From an uncultured Bacteroidota bacterium (lineage in GTDB: Bacteria > Bacteroidota > Bacteroidia > Flavobacteriales > Schleiferiaceae): 17,084 nucleotides of DNA. The notes beneath the pieces are model-generated. The model was not told the DNA's origin, ran no database searches, and worked only from the letters and a program-made list of their open reading frames with translations. Within the stretch, counting starts at the first letter, position 1, and each line of letters opens with the position of its first letter. The translations under genes were made by a program, and so were the position numbers. The DNA lies in NCBI GenBank assembly GCA_913056475.1, contig CAJXMS010000010.1, positions 1 through 17,084 of the forward strand. Reading direction: 5' to 3'. This document shows, piece by piece, positions 1 through 6,991 of this stretch.

Positions 1-1
1 A

Positions 2-289
2 TACAATGGCAGCTACCCTGGCATTTTCAAAGCCTTTCTGGACGGCGTAGATCCCGGTATTTGGAAAGGTAAGCGGGTAGCGCTGGTAGGGGTATCGGCC
101 GGCCGCGCCGGAAATTTGCGGGGTATGGATCACCTCTCGGATGTCCTGCATTATCTGCGCATGGAAGTTTTCTCCTTTAAAGTTCCCATCTCCCGCCTGC
201 ATACCCTCATGGACACAGAAGGGCGTTTGGATCATGCCGAAACCGAAAAAGTGCTTCGCCAGCAAGCCGGCGAGTTTTTAGGGTTCTAA
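2..289 (+). CDS. NAD(P)H-dependent FMN reductase-like flavoprotein, C-terminal part
   Basis: Open from the left edge of the window to TAA at 287-289, giving 95 residues; the N-terminus lies outside. The first visible residues, YNGSYPGIFKAFLDGV, match the segment of flavodoxin-fold NADPH-dependent FMN/quinone reductases that follows the flavin-binding loop (family pattern PEYNGS.PG.LKN..D). A beta-strand and glycine turn, RVALVGVSAGRAGN, and a C-terminal helix follow. Members are cytoplasmic and reduce FMN, quinones or similar acceptors with NAD(P)H. The substrate cannot be judged from this fragment. A new gene with its own promoter-like box starts about 70 bp downstream, so this gene probably ends its own transcription unit, although I see no terminator. 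Confidence 0.75.
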   Translation, partial: YNGSYPGIFKAFLDGVDPGIWKGKRVALVGVSAGRAGNLRGMDHLSDVLHYLRMEVFSFKVPISRLHTLMDTEGRLDHAETEKVLRQQAGEFLGF

Positions 290-333
290 AGCAGGCCCTG
301 GCCTTCTCGTCCGCCGGGTAGGCGCTTGCGTTG

Positions 334-341
334 TACATTTG
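334..341 (+). promoter_or_regulatory. Candidate -7 promoter box (TAnnTTTG) for the serine hydrolase gene
   Basis: TACATTTG fits the Bacteroidota -7 consensus TAnnTTTG exactly. It lies 18 nt upstream of the ATG at 360. No convincing -33 TTG was found at the usual 17-23 nt distance, so this is a partial match. It argues against the in-frame TTG at 339, which would sit inside the box. Confidence 0.4.
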
Positions 342-359
342 GGTGCAAACTACCCGATT

Positions 360-1697
360 ATGAAAGCGCCTAAGCTCCGCCGTCGCCTTTTGGTAGCGCT
401 GATTCTCCTCGCCCTTCTTTGGAGCGGCTACCGTTTTTACCTCTACCCGCGGCTCAATATTATTAATGGCTACACGGCCAAGATCGCCTGCTCCTGCACT
501 TTTGTAAGCCAACTGCCCGATTCTCTCATCCGGCAGCAAGACCTGGGGTACTTTCCTATTTCTCTGGCGGATTATGAGGTAAACGGGAATTCCCGGCAGG
601 TGATCGCTACCACATTTGGCCTACGGCCTAGAAAAGCCCAGTACCGCCCTGGCTATGGCTGCACCCTGCTTCCGGAAGGTAGGGCGCAGGTTTCCGGCCT
701 ACCGGCCAAAAGTACCCCACCTCGACCGCAGCAAAACGGCCCTATTCGGAAGGCGCCCAGCGAGAAGCTGCAAGCCTGGATGGACGCCGGTTTTGCCGAA
801 GATCTACCAGAAGGCAAACGCTACACGCGCGCTTTGCTGGTCATGCAAAACGGGGAAATTCTGGCCGAGCAATACGCCCAGGGCGCCCGGGCAGAAACGC
901 CTCTGCTGGGCTGGAGCATGAGCAAATCGCTAACGGCTATCCTGGGCGGAATGGCCGCCCGGCGCCAGTGGTGGGCGCTTGAAGAGGATCATCTATTGCC
1001 CCGCTGGGAAGGCGATAAACGCGCCCGCATACGGCTGGAAGATCTGCTGTACATGAACAGCGGCCTCCGCTGGACGGAAGATTATGGCAATATTTCTACC
1101 GCTACCCTTATGCTGTATGCCCGCGACTCCATGGGGGTCTTCACCGCCCGCCAACCAGCCGAGTATGATCCCGGCACGCACTGGGAGTACAGCAGCGGCA
1201 CCACTAACCTGATGGCCTATCTCCTGGCACGCCGGAGCCAGGGACGGTTTCGAACCTTGCTGGATACCCTTCGTCGCAAAATGGACTTGCCGCACCTGTA
1301 CCTGGAGCCCGATGCGGCGGGCTACTGGGTAGGCAGCAGCTATGCCTATGCCACGGCCCGGGAGTGGGGGAAGTTGGGCCAGCTCATGCTTCAAAAAGGA
1401 ATTTGGCAAGGTGATACCCTTTTGCCCCAGACCTGGTATCAGGCCATGCGCCAGCCGGCGCCTCAGAGCGGTGGTGATTACGGAGGGCAGATCTGGCTCA
1501 ACCAGGGCAGGCAACTGGAAGGTTTGCCCGAAGAAGTCTTTTTCTTTGATGGCTACCACGGCCAGCGCGTATTCATCTTGCCTGCCCAGCAGATTGTAAT
1601 GGTGCGCCTGGGCACCACTTATGACCCTGATCAGCTCGACTTTGCCGCCCGCCTGCGCGATCTTACCGAAATCCTCAGCTCGCCAGGGAGTCATTGA
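360..1697 (+). CDS. Membrane-anchored serine hydrolase (beta-lactamase/class C fold)
   Basis: 445 residues. Residues 1-25 are a basic N-terminus (MKAPKLRRR) followed by a hydrophobic segment, so the protein is probably inner-membrane anchored with a periplasmic domain. The catalytic triad motifs of penicillin-recognising serine hydrolases (COG1680) are present: SxxK as S186-M-S-K189, YxS as Y277-S-S, and H400-G-Q in the place of the K/H-T-G box. The CSC-containing stretch near residue 45 precedes the catalytic domain. Such proteins act as esterases, amidases or DD-peptidase-like enzymes; the substrate cannot be told from sequence. ATG 360 is preferred over the in-frame TTG 339 because of the signal-anchor start and the promoter box at 334-341. 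It is not clearly operonic with pyrR, which begins 45 nt downstream behind its own promoter-like box. Confidence 0.85.
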   Translation: MKAPKLRRRLLVALILLALLWSGYRFYLYPRLNIINGYTAKIACSCTFVSQLPDSLIRQQDLGYFPISLADYEVNGNSRQVIATTFGLRPRKAQYRPGYGCTLLPEGRAQVSGLPAKSTPPRPQQNGPIRKAPSEKLQAWMDAGFAEDLPEGKRYTRALLVMQNGEILAEQYAQGARAETPLLGWSMSKSLTAILGGMAARRQWWALEEDHLLPRWEGDKRARIRLEDLLYMNSGLRWTEDYGNISTATLMLYARDSMGVFTARQPAEYDPGTHWEYSSGTTNLMAYLLARRSQGRFRTLLDTLRRKMDLPHLYLEPDAAGYWVGSSYAYATAREWGKLGQLMLQKGIWQGDTLLPQTWYQAMRQPAPQSGGDYGGQIWLNQGRQLEGLPEEVFFFDGYHGQRVFILPAQQIVMVRLGTTYDPDQLDFAARLRDLTEILSSPGSH

Positions 1698-1720
1698 GCC
1701 CCCCGCTTTGTTTACCTTTG
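1694..1720 (+). promoter_or_regulatory. Candidate Bacteroidota promoter for pyrR-pyrB-rnz
   Basis: TTG at 1694-1696, a 16-nt spacer, then TACCTTTG at 1713-1720, an exact match to TAnnTTTG. The -33 to -7 spacing is slightly short of the usual range. A start site about 7 nt downstream would leave a leader of only about 16 nt before the pyrR ATG at 1743. Confidence 0.5.
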
Positions 1721-1742
1721 AACCGTTCGGAAAAAAGTCTGT

Positions 1743-2297
1743 ATGAAATCCCGTGCCTTACTTACGGCCCGCAGTATGGAAATCACCCTACATCGGTTGG
1801 CTTGCCAGTTGATCGAAAACCACAGTGATTTCTCTGAGACAGTACTGATAGGCCTCCAGCCCCGAGGTAGCGTGGTTCTGCAGCGCCTACTGGCCTTGCT
1901 GGAAAGTATGGGCCATCCCGGCGTGGCCAGCGGCGTGTTAGACATCACCTTTTTTCGGGACGATTTTCGGCGCCGGGAGGCCCCGCTGGAGCCCAGCAAA
2001 ACCAAGATTGAAGTGCTCCTGGAAGGCAAAAAAGTGGTTTTTGTAGATGATGTTCTCTTTACCGGACGCTCCGTCCGTTCGGCTATGGACGCCGTCCAGA
2101 GCTTTGGCCGTCCGGCCGAAATCGAACTGTTGGTGCTCATCGACCGGCGCTTTAGCCGCGAACTGCCGATCCAACCAGATTACCTGGGGCAGCAAGTAGA
2201 TAGCCTGGCGGGAGACCGGGTAGCGGTAGAGTGGGAGGGAGCGCCTCCGCAGTGCAATGGTGTTTATCTCTTAAAATCTACTCATGGCGGAGCTTAG
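1743..2297 (+). CDS. pyrR: PyrR: pyr operon regulator / uracil phosphoribosyltransferase
   Basis: 184 residues, the usual PyrR length (about 180). The protein has the type I phosphoribosyltransferase fold. The PRPP-binding loop is V101-D-D-V-L-F-T-G-R109, including both acidic residues and the TGR turn, and an upstream GLQPRG segment matches the PyrR flexible-loop region. In Firmicutes, PyrR binds pyr mRNA leaders when UMP is abundant and causes attenuation; it also has weak UPRTase activity that makes UMP from uracil and PRPP. Here it is the first gene of an operon with pyrB, whose ATG lies 14 nt inside the end of pyrR, so translation is probably coupled. The leader upstream is too short for an attenuator, so its regulatory target on this operon is uncertain. 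Confidence 0.93.
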   Translation: MKSRALLTARSMEITLHRLACQLIENHSDFSETVLIGLQPRGSVVLQRLLALLESMGHPGVASGVLDITFFRDDFRRREAPLEPSKTKIEVLLEGKKVVFVDDVLFTGRSVRSAMDAVQSFGRPAEIELLVLIDRRFSRELPIQPDYLGQQVDSLAGDRVAVEWEGAPPQCNGVYLLKSTHGGA

Positions 2298-3246
2298 CGT
2301 AGCGCATCTCCTGGGAATTAAGTATCTTAACCGGGACGACCTGGAGCTGATATTCGAAACGGCAGCTCAGTTTAAGCAAGTAATCAACCGGCCCATTAAA
2401 AAAGTACCCTCGCTGCGCGACATCACCGTAGCCAATCTTTTTTTCGAAAATAGCACCCGCACCCGCCTGTCCTTTGAACTGGCCGAAAAGCGCCTCAGCG
2501 CAGATGTTGTTAATTTTTCGGCCAGCTCTTCGTCCGTATCTAAAGGAGAAACCCTCGTGGATACGGTCAATAATATTCTCAGCATGAAGGTGGATATGGT
2601 GGTTATGCGGCATCCCCATCCTGGAGCAGCTTTCTTCTTATCCCGAGCGGTAAATAGTGTGATCATCAATGCCGGAGACGGCGCGCATGAACACCCCACG
2701 CAGGCTTTGCTCGATGCCTTTTCCATGCGGGAAAAGCTCGGCGAGCTGCAAGGTAAACGGGTGGCTATAGTGGGCGATATCCTGCACTCGCGGGTGGCCT
2801 TGAGCAATATCCTTTGCCTGCAAAAGTTAGGGGCGCAAGTGGAAGTGTGCGGTCCCACCACCCTTATTCCCAAATACATCGAAAGCCTGGGCGTAAGCGT
2901 TTCTTATGATCTTGACCATACACTGGCGCATAGTGATGTCATCAATATGCTAAGGGTGCAGCACGAACGGCAGCACCTGCGTTATTTCCCGGGGGTACGG
3001 GAGTACAGCCAGCAGTTTGGCCTTACCCGTGCCCGCCTGGAGCAGGCCGGTCATCCCGATCAGGTGATTATGCATCCGGGCCCTATGAACCGGGGCGTGG
3101 AAATAAGCTCTGATGTAGCAGACGGCCCTCAATCCATTATCCTCAATCAAGTAGAAAATGGGGTAGCCCTCCGTATGGCGGTGCTGTACCTCCTGGCCGC
3201 CAAGCAGGAAGTACCTGCCCCGGCGGAAACTCCTCTTAGCGTTTGA
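2284..3246 (+). CDS. pyrB: Aspartate carbamoyltransferase catalytic chain
   Basis: 320 residues, close to the family length (about 310). It catalyses carbamoyl phosphate + L-aspartate to N-carbamoyl-L-aspartate, the committed step of pyrimidine synthesis in the cytoplasm. Visible active-site signatures are the carbamoyl-phosphate loop S57-T-R-T-R61, the swinging-loop lysine in SVSKGET (K87), HPTQ at 137-140 and the aspartate-domain motif HPGPMNRG at 264-271. The ATG at 2284 overlaps the end of pyrR by 14 nt; the TGA stop overlaps the TTG start of the next gene. No regulatory chain gene (pyrI) is adjacent, so whether the enzyme works as a bare trimer or pairs with a PyrI encoded elsewhere cannot be decided here. 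Confidence 0.96.
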   Translation: MAELSVAHLLGIKYLNRDDLELIFETAAQFKQVINRPIKKVPSLRDITVANLFFENSTRTRLSFELAEKRLSADVVNFSASSSSVSKGETLVDTVNNILSMKVDMVVMRHPHPGAAFFLSRAVNSVIINAGDGAHEHPTQALLDAFSMREKLGELQGKRVAIVGDILHSRVALSNILCLQKLGAQVEVCGPTTLIPKYIESLGVSVSYDLDHTLAHSDVINMLRVQHERQHLRYFPGVREYSQQFGLTRARLEQAGHPDQVIMHPGPMNRGVEISSDVADGPQSIILNQVENGVALRMAVLYLLAAKQEVPAPAETPLSV

Positions 3247-4187
3247 CCAACCTCCAACTTACCATCTTAGGTTCGGGATCGGCAGTGCCCCTGCCGCGCC
3301 GCAGTCCTACATCTCAATTTTTGACGCTGTCGGGCCGTCACTTTCTACTGGACTGTGGGGAAGGCACGCAAACCAAACTGCGCCAGCATAAAATTGGCTT
3401 TGGCCGCATCAACCATATCTTCATAAGCCATCTGCACGGCGACCATTTCTTTGGCCTGGTGCCGCTACTTACCACTTTGCACCTACTGGACCGGCAAAAA
3501 GAAATGCACCTCTACGGCCCGCCCGAATTGGAACAGGCGGTACAATCCCTGCTGGACTCCACCGGCTCGCGCTTGCGCTTTCCGCTTATTTACCATGTAG
3601 CGCAGCCAAAAGCCCCCACGCTGGTTTACGAAGACGAGGCGCTGTGGGTAAAAGCTATTCCCCTCGAGCACGGAATGCCTTGCTGGGGCTATCACTTCCA
3701 AGAAAAACCCCGCCCCCGAAAAATGCGGAAAGAGGCCATTGATCGCCTGGGTATTCCGGTGGCAGAGATCCGCCAGATTAAGCAGGGGGCTGCCTTTACC
3801 GACCTGGCAGGTACCACCCATGCCAATGAAACCCTCACCGATGATCCGGCGCCCGCCCTGAGCTATGCTTACTGTACGGATACGGCTCCGCTGGGACCCT
3901 ATCTAAAGGAACACATTGGCCCGGTAGACTTGCTCTACCACGAAGCTACGTTTACCGAAACACACCGGGATAGGGCCCAACAAACCACGCACTGTACGGC
4001 CCGTCAAGCGGCGGAGGGGGCCCAAACCATGGGGGCACAAAAGCTCCTGCTGGGGCATTTCTCCATTCGCTACGATGACTTGGCCCCGCTGGAGGAAGAA
4101 GCCCGGGCGGTTTACCCCCCTAGCTACTTGGCCCGGGAAGATCAAGTATTTGAACTGAGCCGAAAAGACGGTAAGCTCTACCTTTGA
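3243..4187 (+). CDS. rnz: Ribonuclease Z (tRNA 3' endonuclease)
   Basis: 314 residues, typical for the short-form tRNase Z (about 305). It is a metallo-beta-lactamase-fold nuclease that removes the 3' trailer of pre-tRNAs. The zinc signature HxHxDH is H63-L-H-G-D-H68. Further ligands and catalytic residues are visible as H143 (LEHG), D213 (YCTDTAP), H233-E234 (LLYHEATF) and H272 (LLGHFSIRY). The N-terminal LTILGSGSAVP is the usual first strand. The start is TTG at 3243-3245, overlapping the pyrB stop as TTGA; no other start lies near the conserved N-terminus, so a rare codon with translational coupling is the best reading. This is the last gene of the pyrR-pyrB-rnz unit; no intrinsic terminator was seen after it. 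Confidence 0.95.
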   Translation: MTNLQLTILGSGSAVPLPRRSPTSQFLTLSGRHFLLDCGEGTQTKLRQHKIGFGRINHIFISHLHGDHFFGLVPLLTTLHLLDRQKEMHLYGPPELEQAVQSLLDSTGSRLRFPLIYHVAQPKAPTLVYEDEALWVKAIPLEHGMPCWGYHFQEKPRPRKMRKEAIDRLGIPVAEIRQIKQGAAFTDLAGTTHANETLTDDPAPALSYAYCTDTAPLGPYLKEHIGPVDLLYHEATFTETHRDRAQQTTHCTARQAAEGAQTMGAQKLLLGHFSIRYDDLAPLEEEARAVYPPSYLAREDQVFELSRKDGKLYL

Positions 4188-5144
4188 AAGGCTACCACGA
4201 CATCGGAACAGCAATAGCCTTACCGTCCGCTACTCAGGCTCGGGGTCTGGCCATGTTCCAGCAATGGGGTTAGAGGTTGGAGAGATTCAGCTTGGTAGAT
4301 CAGTTTACCCAAACCGCTCATCTAGAGGGTATCGCTTTGCTACGTGCATGGGAGTAGGGAAGTAATTTTACCGTTGAGTCAAATCCTATTAAAGCCAGAT
4401 CGATTAGAGGTTTTAAGCTATTTTTAAAGGGCTGTCCATAGAAAGATTATTGCTTAACTACCCCCTGAAAAGCCCACCAATGAGGAGCTCTCCCGAGGAC
4501 TTTTTTTACCAGTTAAGTTTTCCCCAGACCTGGCAACCAACCCCTGGATTTCTTCCCGGAAGGATTTCTGAATTTGGAAATCAATTTGCTCTTGATGCCC
4601 GTGGCTTAGTACGATGACCTATCTTCCAATTTTAACCTGAGCTTTTTGGCGATGGCATCACACCCCGTCTTTACTAATCCTTAGCTGCGGCCTGGGGATA
4701 ATCCTTACTGGAGTACTCGGTTTAGGGGCTCGGGCACCTAAATACGGGTATTAACTGCTCTTTAGAAAGGCGCTTGCCTCGGTAAAGCAGCGTCATCTTC
4801 GGGCCCGGCTTATGAGGTTTTGAGGCATGAGCGTAGGAGCATTTTCCTTTACAGAGCTTACTTGCTCATACCGCCCTGGTGGGAAAGGCCCCAGATAAAC
4901 TTTTAGCCATCGATTCTTGCCCAGCTTATACTGTCCAAATGGGGGGGGGTGGCTTTTTTGCTGCCGATGGGTAAATAAAGGTAATTGATATTCAATGCTT
5001 TATAAATTAAAAATAGGGTTGTTGAAAATCTATCTTTTAGGGATGGTGCGAATCAAAAAAATTCTTTCCTTTGAAGTGGCGGATGCTGAAAAGCCAATCA
5101 CTTCTTTACGCAACAGAGTAGGCAAACTTTAAACTTTATAAATT
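4188..5144. other. 957-bp region without an intact gene
   Basis: No complete ORF with a believable product lies here on either strand. The segment just after rnz (about 4190-4270) holds a short open frame that ends in TAG and resembles nothing I recognise. From about 4454 to 4995 the minus strand has coding-like pieces (separate entry). The last 150 bp before the beta-barrel gene are AT-rich and should contain its promoter. The nearest match is TTCCTTTG at 5066-5073, one base off TAnnTTTG and without a clear -33 element. Confidence 0.6.
4454..4995 (-). pseudogene. Decayed unidentified coding sequence (fragments in several frames)
   Basis: Read on the minus strand, three consecutive stretches look protein-like but fall in different frames. 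The first runs from about 4995 into the C9 tract (G9 on plus, 4941-4949). Its frame continues past the tract only if one base is added, then reads PFGQYKLGKNRWLKVYLGPF and onward to TGA at 4793-4795. A second short frame begins at the overlapping ATG with MTLLYRGKRLSKEQLIPVF. A third covers DAIAKKLRLKLEDRSSY (4606-4659), and a fourth a glutamine-rich stretch ending with TAA at 4454-4456. I do not recognise a family. The amphipathic, non-repetitive composition suggests a relic of one or two genes rather than chance, but this is weak evidence. Confidence 0.3.
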
Positions 5145-5714
5145 ATGAACGGCAAATTTTATCGTTTTCTTTTGATAACGGCTATTACCATGGGAATGGC
5201 TACCACGGCTTCGGCCCAAAGAATTGACATCGGGCTTCAAGGTACCCCTTCTATTCCTATTGATGACAATACCAGCAACGTTTTTGAGCTCGGCTTTGGT
5301 GGTAAATTGACTGGAGAGTTTTTCCTAAGTGATCACATCGGCGTAGGTGTCGATCTGGGATATATTGCTTTCAGTGAAACTATTAATGTAGGAGCTTCAA
5401 TGCAGCAAGATGTTGAGCTTAATGTTATACCTCTGGAGGCTACTGGTACATACCATCTTGATGCTTCCGAAGATTTTGATGTTTTTGGTGGTGCAGGTGT
5501 AGGTGTTTCCATTATAGATGATGGAATAGATGCGACCGATTCAGAAACTAACCTTTCTTTTTCTCCCCGAATTGGTGCTTCTTACGCTATCACCGATGAG
5601 CTGCGAGCTAACTTAACCGGCTCTTATCTGGTTATTACCAATGATAATGACAATGTTGATAGCTCTCAGCTTTTGAATATTAACCTAGGCCTGACTTACA
5701 CCATTCTGGACTAA
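5145..5714 (+). CDS. Small outer-membrane beta-barrel protein (porin-like/OmpA-barrel type)
   Basis: 189 residues. A clear signal peptide (MNGKFYRFLLITAITMGMA, cleavage after TASA near residue 24) precedes a short beta-barrel. Alternating strands end in aromatic/hydrophobic patterns such as LGFGGKLTGEFFL, IGVGVDLGYIAF, ATGTYHLD, FSPRIGASYAI, LRANLTGSYLVI and the final LLNINLGLTYTILD. This is the layout of eight-stranded outer-membrane barrels of the OMP_b-brl type common in Bacteroidota. The loops are strongly acidic (many D and N), as in marine or halotolerant species. Function is unknown; such proteins are often structural or adhesive. The gene is monocistronic, is followed by a strong terminator, and is more AT-rich than its neighbours, which may reflect high expression or transfer. 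Confidence 0.8.
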   Translation: MNGKFYRFLLITAITMGMATTASAQRIDIGLQGTPSIPIDDNTSNVFELGFGGKLTGEFFLSDHIGVGVDLGYIAFSETINVGASMQQDVELNVIPLEATGTYHLDASEDFDVFGGAGVGVSIIDDGIDATDSETNLSFSPRIGASYAITDELRANLTGSYLVITNDNDNVDSSQLLNINLGLTYTILD

Positions 5715-5737
5715 GGGGTCTTAAGTTTAATTTTAAT

Positions 5738-5771
5738 AAAAGGTTGGCTTCTGAAGAAGCCAACCTTTTTT
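5738..5771 (+). terminator. Intrinsic terminator of the beta-barrel gene
   Basis: A perfect 14-bp stem, AAAAGGTTGGCTTC (5738-5751) pairing with GAAGCCAACCTTTT (5756-5769), has a TGAA loop and a run of six Ts at 5766-5771. It starts 24 nt after the stop codon of the beta-barrel gene. The A-rich 5' arm also makes it potentially active in the other direction. Confidence 0.92.
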
Positions 5772-5864
5772 CGTGCTTAATCATTGTTTTCCAGATGAGG
5801 CTTAAAATCTTGCTATGAAAGATTCCGGTCGGGGCGATTTTTTTTAACGATTTGATTAGCCTAA

Positions 5865-6080
5865 TTTATTCGCTGGCTCCGCTTTGCCTGGCGCACTTCT
5901 TTACGACTTTTACTGCCGCAAAGCAGCCGGTACCGTTGGTCAGAAGCTTTTAAAAAACAGTTTTATCACCCGCCCTCCCTTGATTGGTCCCTTCAAAAGG
6001 AGCTTACCAAATATTTTTTGGACGAAATTGACTCCCTGGAGGCCCGCAACCAAAGAGATTTGAGCTCATGGAAATGCTAG
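5865..6080 (+). pseudogene. Orphan C-terminus of a sulfotransferase-like protein
   Basis: An open frame of 71 codons follows an in-frame TAA at 5862-5864 and ends with TAG at 6078-6080. It has no start codon in a sensible place. The translation ends LTKYFLDEIDSLEARN then QRDLSSWKC, which matches the typical end of Sulfotransfer_1/3 proteins (YF..DI..LE.L.gRDLS.W); the basic segment before it (FIRWLRFAWR...) also fits. The PAPS-binding N-terminal part is absent: upstream is the terminator of the beta-barrel gene, so the break lies between about 5771 and 5865. The frame overlaps the start of the epimerase gene by 13 nt, so the two were probably once a translationally coupled pair acting on the same surface glycan or lipid. 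Confidence 0.6.
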
Positions 6081-6991
6081 ATCGAACCATCAATGATCCG
6101 CTTCTACTGGGCGGCAGTGGTTTTGTAGGCTCCGCCCTTATTCGTTATTTGTATCGAGAAGGGGTGCCCATGCAGGCCCTTCAGAACCGTGGCCTACTGC
6201 CCGATCATTTTGGGATTAAAATCCACCGGGGCGGATTGGAAAATTTTCCATGGGCGCAGCTGGAAGCTTCTCCACCTTCTGTGATTTTTCACGTAGCCCG
6301 CATGGCGGGTAAAAACGAAAAAGACCGCCAAAAGGCAGCCCAACGCAATGCCGTGGCCAATCGGCGCTTGCTCAATTGGATGGAAAAGCAGGCAGATCCG
6401 CCTTTGCTGATCTTCGCTTCCGGTACCCTGGTATACGGCTCCTGTGGCGACGCCGCTGTCAAAGAGGACGCTCCCTTGCGCCCCATCAGTTTCCAACGCG
6501 CCTATCACCAGGCCGAAAAGCCCATTTTGGAAGCGCAGCAAGCGGGGACGTTACCCATCACAATAGTCCGTCCCGGTTGGATATACGGCCCCGGTTCTCA
6601 GTGGTTTGAAGCCTTTTATGAACGTCCCTTGCTCCGCCAAAAGCGAATCCCCGTATTCGACAAAGGCCAAAACTGGCTAAGCCTGCTGCACGTCGCTGAT
6701 GCGGCTGGTATGATGTGGCATCTGGCCAAGCACGCACCGGCGGGATATGTATTCAATCTTTGGAACGGACCCCCTATTTTACAGCGCGATTTTGCCGACC
6801 GACTCGCCGAAAAAACCGGAGCTCGTCTTATCTCCAAATCCCGCCGCTGGCTCCGCTGGCGCTACGATGCCGCGCTGGCAGAGGCCTTCAGCTTTTCGCT
6901 CAAAGCCGATACCCTATACCCGGATGTCTGGGCCTCTTATCAGGCGCGCTACCCTTCCGTGGAACATTGGCTAAGGGAGCGCTACCCCTAA
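6068..6991 (+). CDS. NAD(P)-dependent epimerase/dehydratase-like protein (extended SDR)
   Basis: 307 residues with a Rossmann fold. The nucleotide-binding glycine motif is G15-G-S-G-F-V-G21; the extended-SDR serine strand is FASGTLVYGS (S118), and RPGWIYGPGS (168-177) is the usual substrate-domain turn. Extended SDRs modify nucleotide sugars (epimerases, dehydratases, reductases) in the cytoplasm. The YxxxK catalytic pair is not exact: the region reads AYHQAEKP, with Y146 and K151 five residues apart and histidine at the expected tyrosine position, so activity may be altered. ATG 6068 overlaps the sulfotransferase remnant; ATG 6074 is an equally possible start. The gene runs into the convergent methyltransferase gene with a 4-nt overlap of the two ends. 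The exact reaction cannot be assigned. Confidence 0.8.
   Translation: MEMLDRTINDPLLLGGSGFVGSALIRYLYREGVPMQALQNRGLLPDHFGIKIHRGGLENFPWAQLEASPPSVIFHVARMAGKNEKDRQKAAQRNAVANRRLLNWMEKQADPPLLIFASGTLVYGSCGDAAVKEDAPLRPISFQRAYHQAEKPILEAQQAGTLPITIVRPGWIYGPGSQWFEAFYERPLLRQKRIPVFDKGQNWLSLLHVADAAGMMWHLAKHAPAGYVFNLWNGPPILQRDFADRLAEKTGARLISKSRRWLRWRYDAALAEAFSFSLKADTLYPDVWASYQARYPSVEHWLRERYP

Noticed and set aside
339..359. TTG start for the serine hydrolase
   Set aside because: The TTG lies inside a TAnnTTTG promoter box, and ATG 360 gives a proper signal-anchor N-terminus.
993..1694. 233-codon ORF on the minus strand
   Set aside because: Antisense to the serine hydrolase gene, whose catalytic motifs are intact; no recognisable features of its own.
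4188..5144. Insertion sequence
   Set aside because: I could not find terminal inverted repeats, a target duplication or a recognisable transposase motif.
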